Below are positions 26,046-33,833 of a DNA stretch of 64,000 nt, piece by piece (position 1 is the first letter of the stretch; the number at the start of each line of letters is the position of its first letter). The position numbers and the translations under genes were made by a program. Under the pieces are notes generated by a model that saw only the letters and a list, made by a program, of their open reading frames with translations, ran no database searches and had not been told where the DNA came from. This DNA comes from Methylocystis echinoides (GTDB lineage: Bacteria; Pseudomonadota; Alphaproteobacteria; Rhizobiales; Beijerinckiaceae), in the NCBI RefSeq assembly GCF_027923385.1, contig NZ_BSEC01000001.1:1872501-1936500 (forward strand). The letters are read 5' to 3'.

Positions 26046-28577
26046 CTATTTGTCTTCCTGCTGCGCCGGCAGATGCGCTTTCACGGTCTCGACGAGCTGC
26101 TTGATCGAGAAGGGCTTGGGCAGGAAGCCGAACTCGCCTTCGGGGAGGTTCTTGGCGAACGCCTCTTCCGCATAGCCCGAAACGAAGATCACCTTCGCCG
26201 TGACGCCGCGCTTGCGCAGCTCGGCGTACATCGCGGGGCCGTCCATTTCCGGCATCACCACATCCGAGACGATGAGGTCGATCTTGCCGCCGACCTCCTC
26301 CACGACGTCCAGCGCCTCGAGGCCGGTCGCCGCCTCCAGCACGGTGAAGCCGCGCGTCTTCAGCGAGCGGGCGCCGATGGCGCGCACGGCGTCCTCGTCC
26401 TCCACCAGCAGGATGACGCCCTGACCCGTGTAGTCGCCCTGCGGCTTGGCGGACTCGGATTCCTTCTGGGGCGTTTCCTTCGCTTCGGGGATGTAGCGCG
26501 GCAGGAAGATGCGGAAGACCGTGCCCTTGCCGACCTCGCTCGACGCGAAAATGAAGCCGCCCGACTGCTTGACGATGCCGAAAACGGTCGAGAGTCCGAG
26601 GCCGGTTCCCTTGCCCACTTCCTTGGTCGTGAAGAAAGGCTCGAAAATCTTCTCCATCACATCCGGCGGAATGCCGGCGCCCGTGTCCTCGACTTCCACC
26701 AGCACATAATCCGCCGCCGGAAGTTGCGGCTCCTCGAAGCTCGCGCATTCCGACTTCGAGACGTTGCGCGTGCGAATCTGGACGCGGCCGCCCGCGTCGG
26801 CCATGGCGTCGCGGGCGTTGACGACGAGATTGATGACGACCTGCTCGAACTGCGTCAGATCGGCTTTCACGAACCAGAGGTCTCGTCCGTGACGCAACTC
26901 CAGCTCGTTCTTCTCGCCGACGACGCGGCGCAGCAGCATTTGCAGCTCGGAGAGCGCGTCGCCCAGTTGCAGAACCTGCGGCCGCAGCGTCTGACGGCGC
27001 GAGAAGGCGAGCAGTTGACGCGTCAGCCCCGCCGCGCGCTCGGCGGTCGCCTTGATCTGGCGAATGTCCTTGAAGCTCGGGTCGGTCGGACGATGGCTCG
27101 ACAGCAGGAAGTCCGAATAGCCGATGATCGCCGTGAGCATGTTGTTGAAGTCATGCGCGATGCCGCCCGCGAGCTGGCCGACGGCGTTCATCTTCTGCGA
27201 CTGGGCGAATTCTTCCTGCAGCTTGCGCTGCTCGGTCGTGTCGAGCGCGAAGATCGTCGCGCCCTTCTGGCCGCCGTCCTCGACCGGCGACACGAAGAAG
27301 CGCGCCGAGCGCGGGCCGGCGCCTTCCTCGAAGGAGACATTGACCGGCTTGACGTCGCTGCGGCCGTCGATGGCGTCCTGCACCGCCTTGCGCAGCGCGT
27401 CGGCGTCGCGTTCGCCGAGCCCGAGGAGAAGGGACCAGGGCTCCTTCGCCTGTCCGGACTTCAGCGCCTTCGGCAACAGCCGGGCGAAAGCGGCGTTGGA
27501 ATCCTGCACGCGTCCCTCGCCGTCGAGCGTGGCGATGGCCATGGGCGTCGAATTGAAGAATCGGGCCAGGCGCACCTCGGCGGCGCGCAGCCCTTCCTCG
27601 GGCTTTCCGTCGGCGGCGCGGTTGAGCACCAGCGTGCGCGACGCGCCCGCCGCGCCGTCCTGGCCGAAGGCGACCTGATGCATGAGCCGCACGGGCAGGG
27701 GGCGGCCGTCGCGGCAGCGCAGATCGAGGTCGAACTGTTCCGATCGCACCTCGCCCGGCGCGCCCGACACGGCGGCGAGCAGCGCCGCGCCGTCATGGGC
27801 GACGAGGGAGGCCAGCGTCGCGCCGCCCGAGCCGACCTGCGTCAGATCATAGCCGAGCCAATTGGCCAGGGTCTTGTTCATGTACGGCACGGAGCCGTCC
27901 GGCGCGGCCGAGAAAAAGCCCGCCGGCGCGTGATCGAGAAAATCGATCGCGTGCTGAAGCTCCTGAAAGACGCCCTCCTGCCGCTGGCGCTCGCCGGTCA
28001 CATCGGCGACGCGCCACAGCCGCGCCTGCGCGCCGGCCTGGGGCAGGGGGCGGACGGTGATCCGATACCAGCCGACCCCCGAGCCGCCGGTGAGCGGCGG
28101 CGACAGGCGCAGTTCCTCGACATGCGCCGTGCCCGCGCGCGCCGCCTGCGCCAGCCGGTAGATCGCCTCGGAGACTTCCGGCGGGCCGGAGAACAGCCGC
28201 TCGACCATCTGCAAGCCGGCGGCGTCGCGCGCGCCGCAGAGGTCCATATAGGCGGCGTTGGCGTAGGTGATCTGGCGGTCGCCATTGGTGACGACGAGCC
28301 CCTCCGCCGCGGAATTGGCGATCTCGCGGGTGACGTCGTTGCGCAGGGCGCGGGCGGAGAACTGAACCAGCCCCACCGCATAGGCGAAGAGGAAGAACAC
28401 CCCCGCCACACCGAACAGCGCCAGCGCGAACATGACGAAACGTGGCGCGATGGTCGTTGGAACCAGAAAATAGGCCCCGAATACGGCCGAAATCGCCAAT
28501 GCGAGCGTCAGCACCAGGCCGGCGCTGCCCGGTCGCTCATTTCGATCATATGCTGACGACGCCGTCCTGTCGGTCAT
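26046..28577 (-). CDS. cckA: Hybrid sensor histidine kinase CckA
   Basis: CckA heads the CckA-ChpT-CtrA phosphorelay that controls alphaproteobacterial cell-cycle genes. From ATG 28577 (MTDRTASSAYDRNE) it has 843 residues: two N-terminal membrane spans (about 20-65), PAS-like regions (about 85-400), and a HisKA domain. The phospho-acceptor is His475 in AGGIAHDFNNML. A HATPase domain (DTGAGIPPDVMEKIFEPFF, GKGTGLGLSTVFG) and a C-terminal receiver with Asp772 (IVSDVVMPEMDG) complete the hybrid kinase. The frame extends 20 codons upstream, but this start gives the family N-terminus. It is divergent from the FliO-like gene across a CtrA-type site. Confidence 0.96.
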   Translation of the reverse strand: MTDRTASSAYDRNERPGSAGLVLTLALAISAVFGAYFLVPTTIAPRFVMFALALFGVAGVFFLFAYAVGLVQFSARALRNDVTREIANSAAEGLVVTNGDRQITYANAAYMDLCGARDAAGLQMVERLFSGPPEVSEAIYRLAQAARAGTAHVEELRLSPPLTGGSGVGWYRITVRPLPQAGAQARLWRVADVTGERQRQEGVFQELQHAIDFLDHAPAGFFSAAPDGSVPYMNKTLANWLGYDLTQVGSGGATLASLVAHDGAALLAAVSGAPGEVRSEQFDLDLRCRDGRPLPVRLMHQVAFGQDGAAGASRTLVLNRAADGKPEEGLRAAEVRLARFFNSTPMAIATLDGEGRVQDSNAAFARLLPKALKSGQAKEPWSLLLGLGERDADALRKAVQDAIDGRSDVKPVNVSFEEGAGPRSARFFVSPVEDGGQKGATIFALDTTEQRKLQEEFAQSQKMNAVGQLAGGIAHDFNNMLTAIIGYSDFLLSSHRPTDPSFKDIRQIKATAERAAGLTRQLLAFSRRQTLRPQVLQLGDALSELQMLLRRVVGEKNELELRHGRDLWFVKADLTQFEQVVINLVVNARDAMADAGGRVQIRTRNVSKSECASFEEPQLPAADYVLVEVEDTGAGIPPDVMEKIFEPFFTTKEVGKGTGLGLSTVFGIVKQSGGFIFASSEVGKGTVFRIFLPRYIPEAKETPQKESESAKPQGDYTGQGVILLVEDEDAVRAIGARSLKTRGFTVLEAATGLEALDVVEEVGGKIDLIVSDVVMPEMDGPAMYAELRKRGVTAKVIFVSGYAEEAFAKNLPEGEFGFLPKPFSIKQLVETVKAHLPAQQEDK

Positions 28578-28791
28578 CCTGAACGCCCCTCGCGCCCTGG
28601 CCGCGCGCAGATCGCAACCGGGCGATTCGATGTGCATGCCAGAATATGGTTAATGAAGGCGCAGGTCGAAAAGAGACCGGCCCCATCCGGACTTGCCGGC
28701 CCCGCATCCGGCAGAATCGCTGGGAAACAATGGCGGTCGACGCGTCCGATGGCAACGGCGGAACATGGATTCGCCGCTTTTCGGGCATGCG

Positions 28792-28814
28792 TTAACCATT
28801 CATTAACCTTTTAA
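28792..28814 (+). promoter_or_regulatory. CtrA-type binding site upstream of FliO-like gene
   Basis: The exact CtrA full-site form TTAA-N7-TTAA occurs at 28792-28806, with a third TTAA at 28811-28814. It sits 68-90 bp before the FliO-like start and about 215 bp upstream of cckA. A third region with GGTTAATG occurs near 28647. CtrA is the target of the CckA phosphorelay encoded next door, so a feedback or regulon link is plausible but inferred. Confidence 0.6.
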
Positions 28815-28881
28815 CGCCGCTTGCCAGAATTGCTGTTAATTTGGCAAGGTTCAGGCGCGTTCGCAGAGAGACCCGCAGTTC

Positions 28882-29754
28882 ATGCAAGACCGATTCTCCC
28901 AACTGCTCCCAATTCTTGGAGCAATCGTGGCGTTCCTCATCGCCGCGCTCCTCGTCCTTTACATCATCCGTCTCCTGTTCGGACGCCGGATTCGCTCGTC
29001 GGCCAAGAAGGGCCTGCGTCGACTGGATGTGGTCGACGTCTTCGATCTCGACCGCGAGCGCCAGCTCGTGATCGTGCGCCGCGACGACACCGAGCACCTG
29101 CTGCTGATCGGTGGGCCGAACGATCTCCTCGTCGAGGGCGCCATCTCGCCCTCGGAGGCGGTCGCGGCCGCAAGGGCCCGCGAGGCCCGCGCCCCGGCGC
29201 CCGCCGCCTGGCCGCCCGGACCGGCCGAGCCGCTGGCGCCGCCGCCCCCGGCCGGCCCCGGGCTGAAGCCCGCCGGAGCCGGGCCGGTCAATCTGCCGCC
29301 GGACCTCTTCGCGCCGGCCCCGAGCAAGCCGGCGGCGCCAGCCAAGCCGGCCGCGCCGGAATTGCCGCCGCCGCCCGCGCCGGCCATCGGCGCCCCGCCG
29401 CCGCCGCCTGCGCCGGCTCCGGCCCGTCCGGCCCCGCCGCCGCCCGCGCGTCCGGTTCCCCCGCGCCCCGCGACGCCCCCGTTCCTGGCCCGCACCCAGC
29501 GGCTGATCCAGCCGAAGGGCGACACGCCGCCGCCTGCGCCCCCGCCCGCCGCCGCGGCGCCGACGCCGCCTGCGCCTCCCGGGCCGCCGGCGCGTCCGGT
29601 CGCGCCGCCTGCCGCGCCGCCGCCGCGGCCCGCGGCTCCGCCTTCTGCCCCGCCGCCCGGGCCCGCGCCCGCCGCCGCGCCGCCGGAGACCGATCCTCTG
29701 GAGTCGCTCGAGGCTGAAATGGCCCGCCTTCTTGGCCGGCCGGAGAAGGAATAA
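28882..29754 (+). CDS. FliO-like membrane protein with long Pro/Ala-rich tail
   Basis: A 290-residue protein. One transmembrane helix (about 10-32, ILGAIVAFLIAALLVLYIIR) leads to a small domain RLDVVDVFDLDRERQLVIV and RDDTEHLLLIGGPNDLLVE (about 45-88). This is the FliO/YscV-like fold seen in flagellar biosynthesis protein FliO. The remaining ~200 residues are low-complexity Pro/Ala. No other flagellar gene is in the window. The divergent position next to cckA is common in Hyphomicrobiales, so the protein may have a non-flagellar envelope role. A CtrA-type site lies upstream. Confidence 0.75.
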   Translation: MQDRFSQLLPILGAIVAFLIAALLVLYIIRLLFGRRIRSSAKKGLRRLDVVDVFDLDRERQLVIVRRDDTEHLLLIGGPNDLLVEGAISPSEAVAAARAREARAPAPAAWPPGPAEPLAPPPPAGPGLKPAGAGPVNLPPDLFAPAPSKPAAPAKPAAPELPPPPAPAIGAPPPPPAPAPARPAPPPPARPVPPRPATPPFLARTQRLIQPKGDTPPPAPPPAAAAPTPPAPPGPPARPVAPPAAPPPRPAAPPSAPPPGPAPAAAPPETDPLESLEAEMARLLGRPEKE

Positions 29755-29757
29755 AAA

Positions 29758-29791
29758 AAGGGCGTCGCCAAGTACGACGCCTTTGCTTTTT
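29758..29791 (+). terminator. Rho-independent terminator after FliO-like gene
   Basis: A stem GGCGTCG/CGACGCC (29761-29767, 29775-29781) is extended by AAG/TTT pairs and followed by GCTTTTT. It lies directly after the stop codon. Confidence 0.75.
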
Positions 29792-29871
29792 GGCGCGAGA
29801 TTTTCCGTCGGCCTCTTCCCTTGAGCGCGAACTTCGCCCATATCCCGCGCTGACCCCATTAGGAGAGCGTG

Positions 29872-30402
29872 ATGAAGCCTTTCAAAATCTTTTCCTGCGC
29901 CATCGTTTTCGGCGCTGCGCTCGGCGCGGGCGCGGCCGCGGCGCAGGAGGGGCCCGATCTCATCTTCCGCCGGTCGACCGACTTCAAGCTGCTGACGCCC
30001 AACGACAAGCTCGCGACCTATGTCGTCGACGATCCGCTCATCGACGGCGTCGCCTGCGCCTATACGGCGCATGAAAAGGGAGGCGTCGCCGGCATGTTCG
30101 GCCTCGCCGAGCAGACCTCGGAGGTGTCGCTGGCGTGCAACCAATATGCGCCGATCAAGCTGCGCGCGGGCCGGGAAAACGACAGGTTCAGCCAGGGCGA
30201 TCTGATCATCAGCGAGCGCCGCTCGCTCATGTGGAAGCAGATGCATATCGCGCGCGGCTGTGACCCGAAGCGCAATATGCTGATCTACATGATCTATTCC
30301 GACCGGCTGATCGAGGGCTCGCCGGAGAACTCAACGGCCTCCGTGCCGATCCAGCCCTGGGGCGGCGGAACGGCCCCGCAGTGCAAGGACTGGTTGCGGT
30401 AG
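29872..30402 (+). CDS. creA: CreA family protein
   Basis: A small exported protein of 176 residues. Translation starts at ATG 29872 (a GTG lies one codon upstream) with AGGAGAG as ribosome-binding site. The signal peptide is FKIFSCAIVFGAALGAGAAA (cleavage near AAAAQ). The mature part shows the CreA pattern: DDPLIDGVACAYTAHEKGG, FGLAEQTSEVSLACNQYAP, RSLMWKQMHIARG and LIYMIYSDRLIEGSP. The E. coli homologue is periplasmic with poorly defined function. It follows a terminator, so it is a separate transcript. Confidence 0.9.
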   Translation: MKPFKIFSCAIVFGAALGAGAAAAQEGPDLIFRRSTDFKLLTPNDKLATYVVDDPLIDGVACAYTAHEKGGVAGMFGLAEQTSEVSLACNQYAPIKLRAGRENDRFSQGDLIISERRSLMWKQMHIARGCDPKRNMLIYMIYSDRLIEGSPENSTASVPIQPWGGGTAPQCKDWLR

Positions 30403-30463
30403 CATCAGGATCGCGGCGGCGTCGCGCCCAGTCGCGCTTTCGCCCGCCGCCGCGCCCCTCAAA

Positions 30464-30796
30464 TCAATCGGAACAGGCCACAACCGTCGCGTCCGCCTCC
30501 GGCGCATGCGACGTCGCTGTCGGAATGGCGGCGGTGATGTCGCCGGTGCGGCCGAAGGCGCGGGCCGGGCCGTGGCCGTGCGATTCGCACCAGGCGTCCG
30601 CGACGACGCGGCCGCATTCCGCCCGTTCCTTGAGGCATTCGTTCAGGCCGTAGCCATCCTGATCGGCGATGATGAAGGTTTCCGGCGCGGCCTGCGCGCT
30701 GTTGTGGAGCGCCAGCGTCAGCAGCGCGCCGGCAATGAGCGGCGCGGCGAGATGTGGCAGAAGAGCAGTCTCGGATTTCCGCAACAGGATGAACAT
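30464..30796 (-). CDS. Small exported protein with Cys pairs, unknown
   Basis: A 110-residue protein from ATG 30796 (MFILLRKSETALLPHL), with a membrane or signal stretch APLIAGALLTLALHNSAQA. The conserved-looking core is DQDGYGLNECLKERAECGRVVADAWCESHGHG followed by RAFGRTGDITAAIP. The frame continues upstream to 31036 without meaning. Cys residues (C63, C70, C79 and near the C-terminus) suggest disulfides in the periplasm. I have seen similar unnamed proteins in Hyphomicrobiales; no function can be given. It is convergent with creA. Confidence 0.7.
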   Translation of the reverse strand: MFILLRKSETALLPHLAAPLIAGALLTLALHNSAQAAPETFIIADQDGYGLNECLKERAECGRVVADAWCESHGHGPARAFGRTGDITAAIPTATSHAPEADATVVACSD

Positions 30797-30949
30797 GTCG
30801 ACGCCCGCGTCAGAGCCGCCAGCCCGAGGGCGGCCGTCTGAATCGGTAGCAGGGCGCGGTAAAATAACATTTAAATGTACGCCGTCGCGCCTGTGTCGCG
30901 GCGCAACATCGCGCTTGACGCGCGGGCGCGCCCGGCGCATGGTCAGCCC

Positions 30950-30994
30950 ATGACGCTCAACTGCCGAATTTGCGGCCGGACCATCATCAGCTAG
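30950..30994 (+). CDS. Candidate leader peptide upstream of cysS (14 aa)
   Basis: A 14-codon frame ATG..TAG encodes MTLNCRICGRTIIS, with cysteine codons at positions 5 and 8. It ends 77 bp before cysS. It has no strong ribosome-binding site, so it may be chance. A Cys-codon leader before cysteinyl-tRNA synthetase would be a natural sensor of charged tRNA-Cys, by analogy with amino acid attenuation leaders. Confidence 0.25.
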   Translation: MTLNCRICGRTIIS

Positions 30995-31030
30995 CGACCA
31001 CCGCTGGCCGGAGCCGTCACGTCCCTTAAA

Positions 31031-31077
31031 CGACATGAAACGCGCCGGCCAGGCTGGCCCAAGGGGATTTCATGTCG
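31031..31077 (+). promoter_or_regulatory. Inverted repeat enclosing the cysS start codon
   Basis: A 10-bp perfect inverted repeat, CGACATGAAA (31031-31040) and TTTCATGTCG (31068-31077), places the cysS ATG (31072) inside the 3' arm and its AAGGGGA ribosome-binding site in the loop. A smaller GGCC-AGGCT-GGCC hairpin lies within the loop. If formed in mRNA, the structure would hide the start codon. Confidence 0.5.
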
Positions 31078-32442
31078 ACGCCTGCGCTCCGGATCTACAA
31101 TACGCTGACGCGGACGAAGGAGGCGTTCAGCCCCATCGATCCCGCCAATGTGCGCATGTATGTCTGCGGACCGACGGTCTATGACTACGCCCATATCGGC
31201 AATGCGCGGCCGCTGATCGTCTTCGACGTCCTGTACCGGCTGCTGCGCCATCTCCATGGCGCCGATCATGTGCGCTATGTCCGCAACATCACCGACGTCG
31301 ACGACAAGATCAACGCCCGCGCCGCCGAGCGCGGCGTGACGATCCGCGAACTGACGGAGGAAACGAACCGCATCTTTCAGGCGGACGTGCGCGCGCTCGG
31401 CTGTCTGGAGCCGGATGTGCAGCCGCGCGCGACCGAGCATATCGCGCAGATGCTGGCGATCATCGAGAAGCTGATCGCGTCGGGCCACGCCTATGCGGCG
31501 GATGGGCATGTGTTGTTCGACGTGCCGTCGATGCCGGCCTATGGCCGCCTCTCCCGTCGCTCGCTCGACGAAATGCTGGCCGGCGCCCGCGTCGATGTCG
31601 CGCCCTACAAGCGCGGCGACATGGATTTCGTGTTGTGGAAGCCGTCGAAGGAGAACGAGCCCGGCTGGGACTCGCCTTGGGGGCGGGGGCGTCCGGGCTG
31701 GCATATCGAATGCTCGGCCATGTCCTGGGCGCATCTGGGCGAGACCTTCGACATTCATGGCGGCGGCATCGATCTCGTCTTCCCGCATCACGAGAACGAG
31801 ATCGCGCAGAGCTGCTGCGCCTTCGACCGCGAGGTGATGGCGAATTACTGGATGCACAATGGTTTTCTTCAGGTCGAGGGCGAGAAGATGTCCAAGAGCC
31901 TGGGGAATTTCATCACCATTCACGACCTGCTGCACACGGAGACATTCGGCGGCCGCAAATGGCCGGGCGAAGCGTTGCGGCTCGCGATGCTGCGTACGCA
32001 TTACCGGCAGCCCATCGACTGGACGGTGAAGGCGCTGGAGGAGGCGGAGTCAGCGCTGCGACGCTGGGCCGAGTTTGTGCGAAAGGGAGAGACAACCGGC
32101 GACAGCGGGAATTTCGCGCACCAGTTCGCCGCGGCGCTCGCGGATGATCTGAATACGCCGCTCGCGGTTTCGCTCCTGCATGACGCCGTCGATCCCGCCC
32201 AACTCGACGCGGCCTTGAAGCTCCTCGGCGTCGATGTGCGAAAATATTCGGACTGGATCGAAAGCGAGACGCGGAGCAGTGTCGACGTCGCGGCGATCGA
32301 CGCCCTGATCGCCGCCCGCATCGCCGCGCGCGCCGCGAAGAACTGGGGCGAGTCCGACCGGATTCGGGATGAACTCGTCGCAATGGGCGTTGTGCTCATG
32401 GACAACAAGGACGGCACGACGAGCTGGGAGATGAAGCGATGA
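31072..32442 (+). CDS. cysS: Cysteinyl-tRNA synthetase
   Basis: Class I aminoacyl-tRNA synthetase of 456 residues that charges tRNA-Cys. The zinc ligand C32 lies in VCGPTVYD, the HIGH-type motif is HIGN (41-44) and the KMSKS loop is KMSKS (272-276, in [11 protein letters not shown]). The zinc-site stretches GWHIECSAM and [19 protein letters not shown] are intact. It starts at ATG 31072. The upstream leader has an unusual inverted repeat around the start codon and a possible short Cys-containing peptide. Confidence 0.98.
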   Translation: MSTPALRIYNTLTRTKEAFSPIDPANVRMYVCGPTVYDYAHIGNARPLIVFDVLYRLLRHLHGADHVRYVRNITDVDDKINARAAERGVTIRELTEETNRIFQADVRALGCLEPDVQPRATEHIAQMLAIIEKLIASGHAYAADGHVLFDVPSMPAYGRLSRRSLDEMLAGARVDVAPYKRGDMDFVLWKPSKENEPGWDSPWGRGRPGWHIECSAMSWAHLGETFDIHGGGIDLVFPHHENEIAQSCCAFDREVMANYWMHNGFLQVEGEKMSKSLGNFITIHDLLHTETFGGRKWPGEALRLAMLRTHYRQPIDWTVKALEEAESALRRWAEFVRKGETTGDSGNFAHQFAAALADDLNTPLAVSLLHDAVDPAQLDAALKLLGVDVRKYSDWIESETRSSVDVAAIDALIAARIAARAAKNWGESDRIRDELVAMGVVLMDNKDGTTSWEMKR

Positions 32443-32451
32443 TCGCGGCGA

Positions 32452-32607
32452 CCCCCACCCGTCGCGCTTCGCGCGCCACCCTCCCCGCAAGGGGGAGGGA
32501 TGAGAGCTGCGAGATTGTCGCTATGCATGCGCTGATCAACGATCACGCCGCTACACCATCCCTCCCCTTTACGGGGAGGGTGGCGCGCGAAGCGCGACGG
32601 GTGGGGT
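32452..32607. repeat. Family B compound palindrome, copy 1 (left flank of DUF559 gene)
   Basis: The left arm (32453-32500) is CCCCACCCGTCGCGC...CGCGCC then CCCTCCCCGCAAGGGGGAGGG. The right arm (32559-32606) is its inverse, CCCTCCCCTTTACGGGGAGGG, TGG, CGCGCGAAGCGCG, ACGGGTGGGG. The 58-bp spacer shares AAGCTGCGAGA-TGTCGCT-like sequence with copy 2. It begins 10 bp after the cysS stop and ends 33 bp before the DUF559 start. Confidence 0.85.
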
Positions 32608-32640
32608 TCGACCCCGCGCCAGGAAAGGTGGGATAAGGTC

Positions 32641-32991
32641 ATGTCCGTCGCCCGCGCCCGCGCCCTGCGCAAGACCATGACGCCACAGGAGGTGAAGCTG
32701 TGGTCCATGCTGCGTCAGTTGCGGCCGCAGGGTTTCCACTTTCGACGTCAGGTTCCGCTCGAGGGCTATGTGCTGGATTTCGTTTGTTTCAAATACCGCG
32801 TCATCGTCGAGGTCGACGGCTCCCAACATGGCGAAGACGACGGACTGCGCCACGACGCGCGGCGGGATGGGATGTTCGCGGCGAACGGGTTTCGCACGCT
32901 GCGTTTCTGGAACCACGAGGTTGATGCGAACCTGCACGGCGTTGTCGAAACCATCATGGCGCGGGCTCGTGACGTCGCGGAGGCTTCATGA
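32641..32991 (+). CDS. DUF559 endonuclease-like protein
   Basis: A 116-residue stand-alone DUF559 protein, a family related to very-short-patch-repair/PD-(D/E)XK-like nucleases. It begins MSVARARALRKTMTPQE (the N-terminal helix that precedes 'E..LW..LR'). It has GFHFRRQVPLEGYVLDF and the putative active-site string FKYRVIVEVDGSQH, with D46, E57, D59 and H63, then GFRTLRFWNHEV. All candidate catalytic residues are present and the length is normal, so it looks functional. It sits precisely between two family B palindrome units, with the right unit starting 5 bp past its stop. Its biological target is unknown. Confidence 0.88.
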   Translation: MSVARARALRKTMTPQEVKLWSMLRQLRPQGFHFRRQVPLEGYVLDFVCFKYRVIVEVDGSQHGEDDGLRHDARRDGMFAANGFRTLRFWNHEVDANLHGVVETIMARARDVAEAS

Positions 32992-32996
32992 GACTG

Positions 32997-33162
32997 CCCC
33001 CCACCCGTCGCGCTTCGCGCGCCACCCTCCCCGCAAGGGGGAGGGATGGAAGCTGCGAGACTGTCGCTTTGTCTGGAATGTTTGGCGCGATCGACGCGCA
33101 TGATGCCGGCTCATCCCTCCCCTTTACGGGGAGGGTGGCGCGCGAAGCGCGACGGGTGGGGT
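32997..33162. repeat. Family B compound palindrome, copy 2 (right flank of DUF559 gene)
   Basis: It has the same outward-tailed plan as copy 1: left arm 32997-33046, right arm 33114-33161, and a spacer that also starts with GGAAGCTGCGAGACTGTCGCT. The two flanking units are in the same orientation and share arm and spacer sequence, so the DUF559 gene lies between two long direct repeats. Confidence 0.85.
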
Positions 33163-33198
33163 TCACCGTGACCCCCGCATGTGAACGAGGAGCAACCC

Positions 33199-33333
33199 AT
33201 GTCCAATGACGACTGGAAGTCATCGCTGCCCTTCAAGCGCCATTGGGCGGTCTATCTCCTGTTCAAGCTCGGCCTGCTCGCCCTCGCGGCCTTTGTCGCC
33301 TGGCATCTGCTGCGCGCCTTCGCGGTGGTGTGA
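33199..33333 (+). CDS. Small membrane protein (44 aa), unknown
   Basis: A frame from ATG 33199 with GAGGAG as ribosome-binding site encodes MSNDDWKSSLPFKRHWAVYL and one hydrophobic helix (LLFKLGLLALAAFVAWHLL, about residues 20-38). The length, an N-terminal polar part and a single span suggest a small inner-membrane peptide. It ends 2 bp before the GNAT gene, so it probably shares that transcript. No family name known to me. Confidence 0.6.
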   Translation: MSNDDWKSSLPFKRHWAVYLLFKLGLLALAAFVAWHLLRAFAVV

Positions 33334-33335
33334 TC

Positions 33336-33833
33336 ATGGCGCAGCCCGGTCTTCGTCCTTTCCTGCCCGCTGACGCGCCGACGCTCGCGGCGCTGTTTCG
33401 CGCCAGCGTCGAGGAACTTGCGGCCGACGATTACAGCGAGGACCAGCGCGAGGCATGGGTTTCGGCGGCCGACGACGAAGCCGAGTTCGGCGCGCGTCTC
33501 GCTGGCGCCCTCACAATTGTCGCGCTCGTCGACGGCGAGATCGCAGGCTTTGCCTCGCTGAAGGACAACACGCTTTTCGACATGCTCTATGTGCGTCCCG
33601 ATCTGGCGCGGCAGGGCGTCGGGACCGCGCTCGCCGACGCCATCGAGAAGCTCGCCGGCGCGCGCAAGACGCAGAAACTGACAGTCGAGGCCGCCGACTC
33701 CGCGCGCGATTTCTTCGCCGCGCGCGGCTACATCGGGCAAAGCCGCAATACGGTGACGATGAACGGCGAATGGCTCGGCAATACGACAATGGTCAAGGAA
33801 CTGGCGGCGCCTGCCGCCGGGAGCACGCATTGA
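33336..33833 (+). CDS. GNAT family N-acetyltransferase
   Basis: A 165-residue GNAT protein from ATG 33336 (MAQPGLRPFLPADAPTLAAL). It has the acetyl-CoA site YVRPDLARQGVGTALADAI and the C-terminal AADSARDFFAARGYIGQ strand-helix pattern. An open frame upstream to 33243 overlaps the small membrane gene and is not needed. The stop overlaps the cimA start by one base (TGATG). The substrate is unknown. Confidence 0.87.
   Translation: MAQPGLRPFLPADAPTLAALFRASVEELAADDYSEDQREAWVSAADDEAEFGARLAGALTIVALVDGEIAGFASLKDNTLFDMLYVRPDLARQGVGTALADAIEKLAGARKTQKLTVEAADSARDFFAARGYIGQSRNTVTMNGEWLGNTTMVKELAAPAAGSTH

Noticed and set aside
26073..28556. Very long open frame on the plus strand opposite cckA
   Set aside because: It is a mirror of the cckA codons in GC-rich DNA; Arg/Ala/Gly-rich, no family features, while the minus strand encodes a complete CckA.
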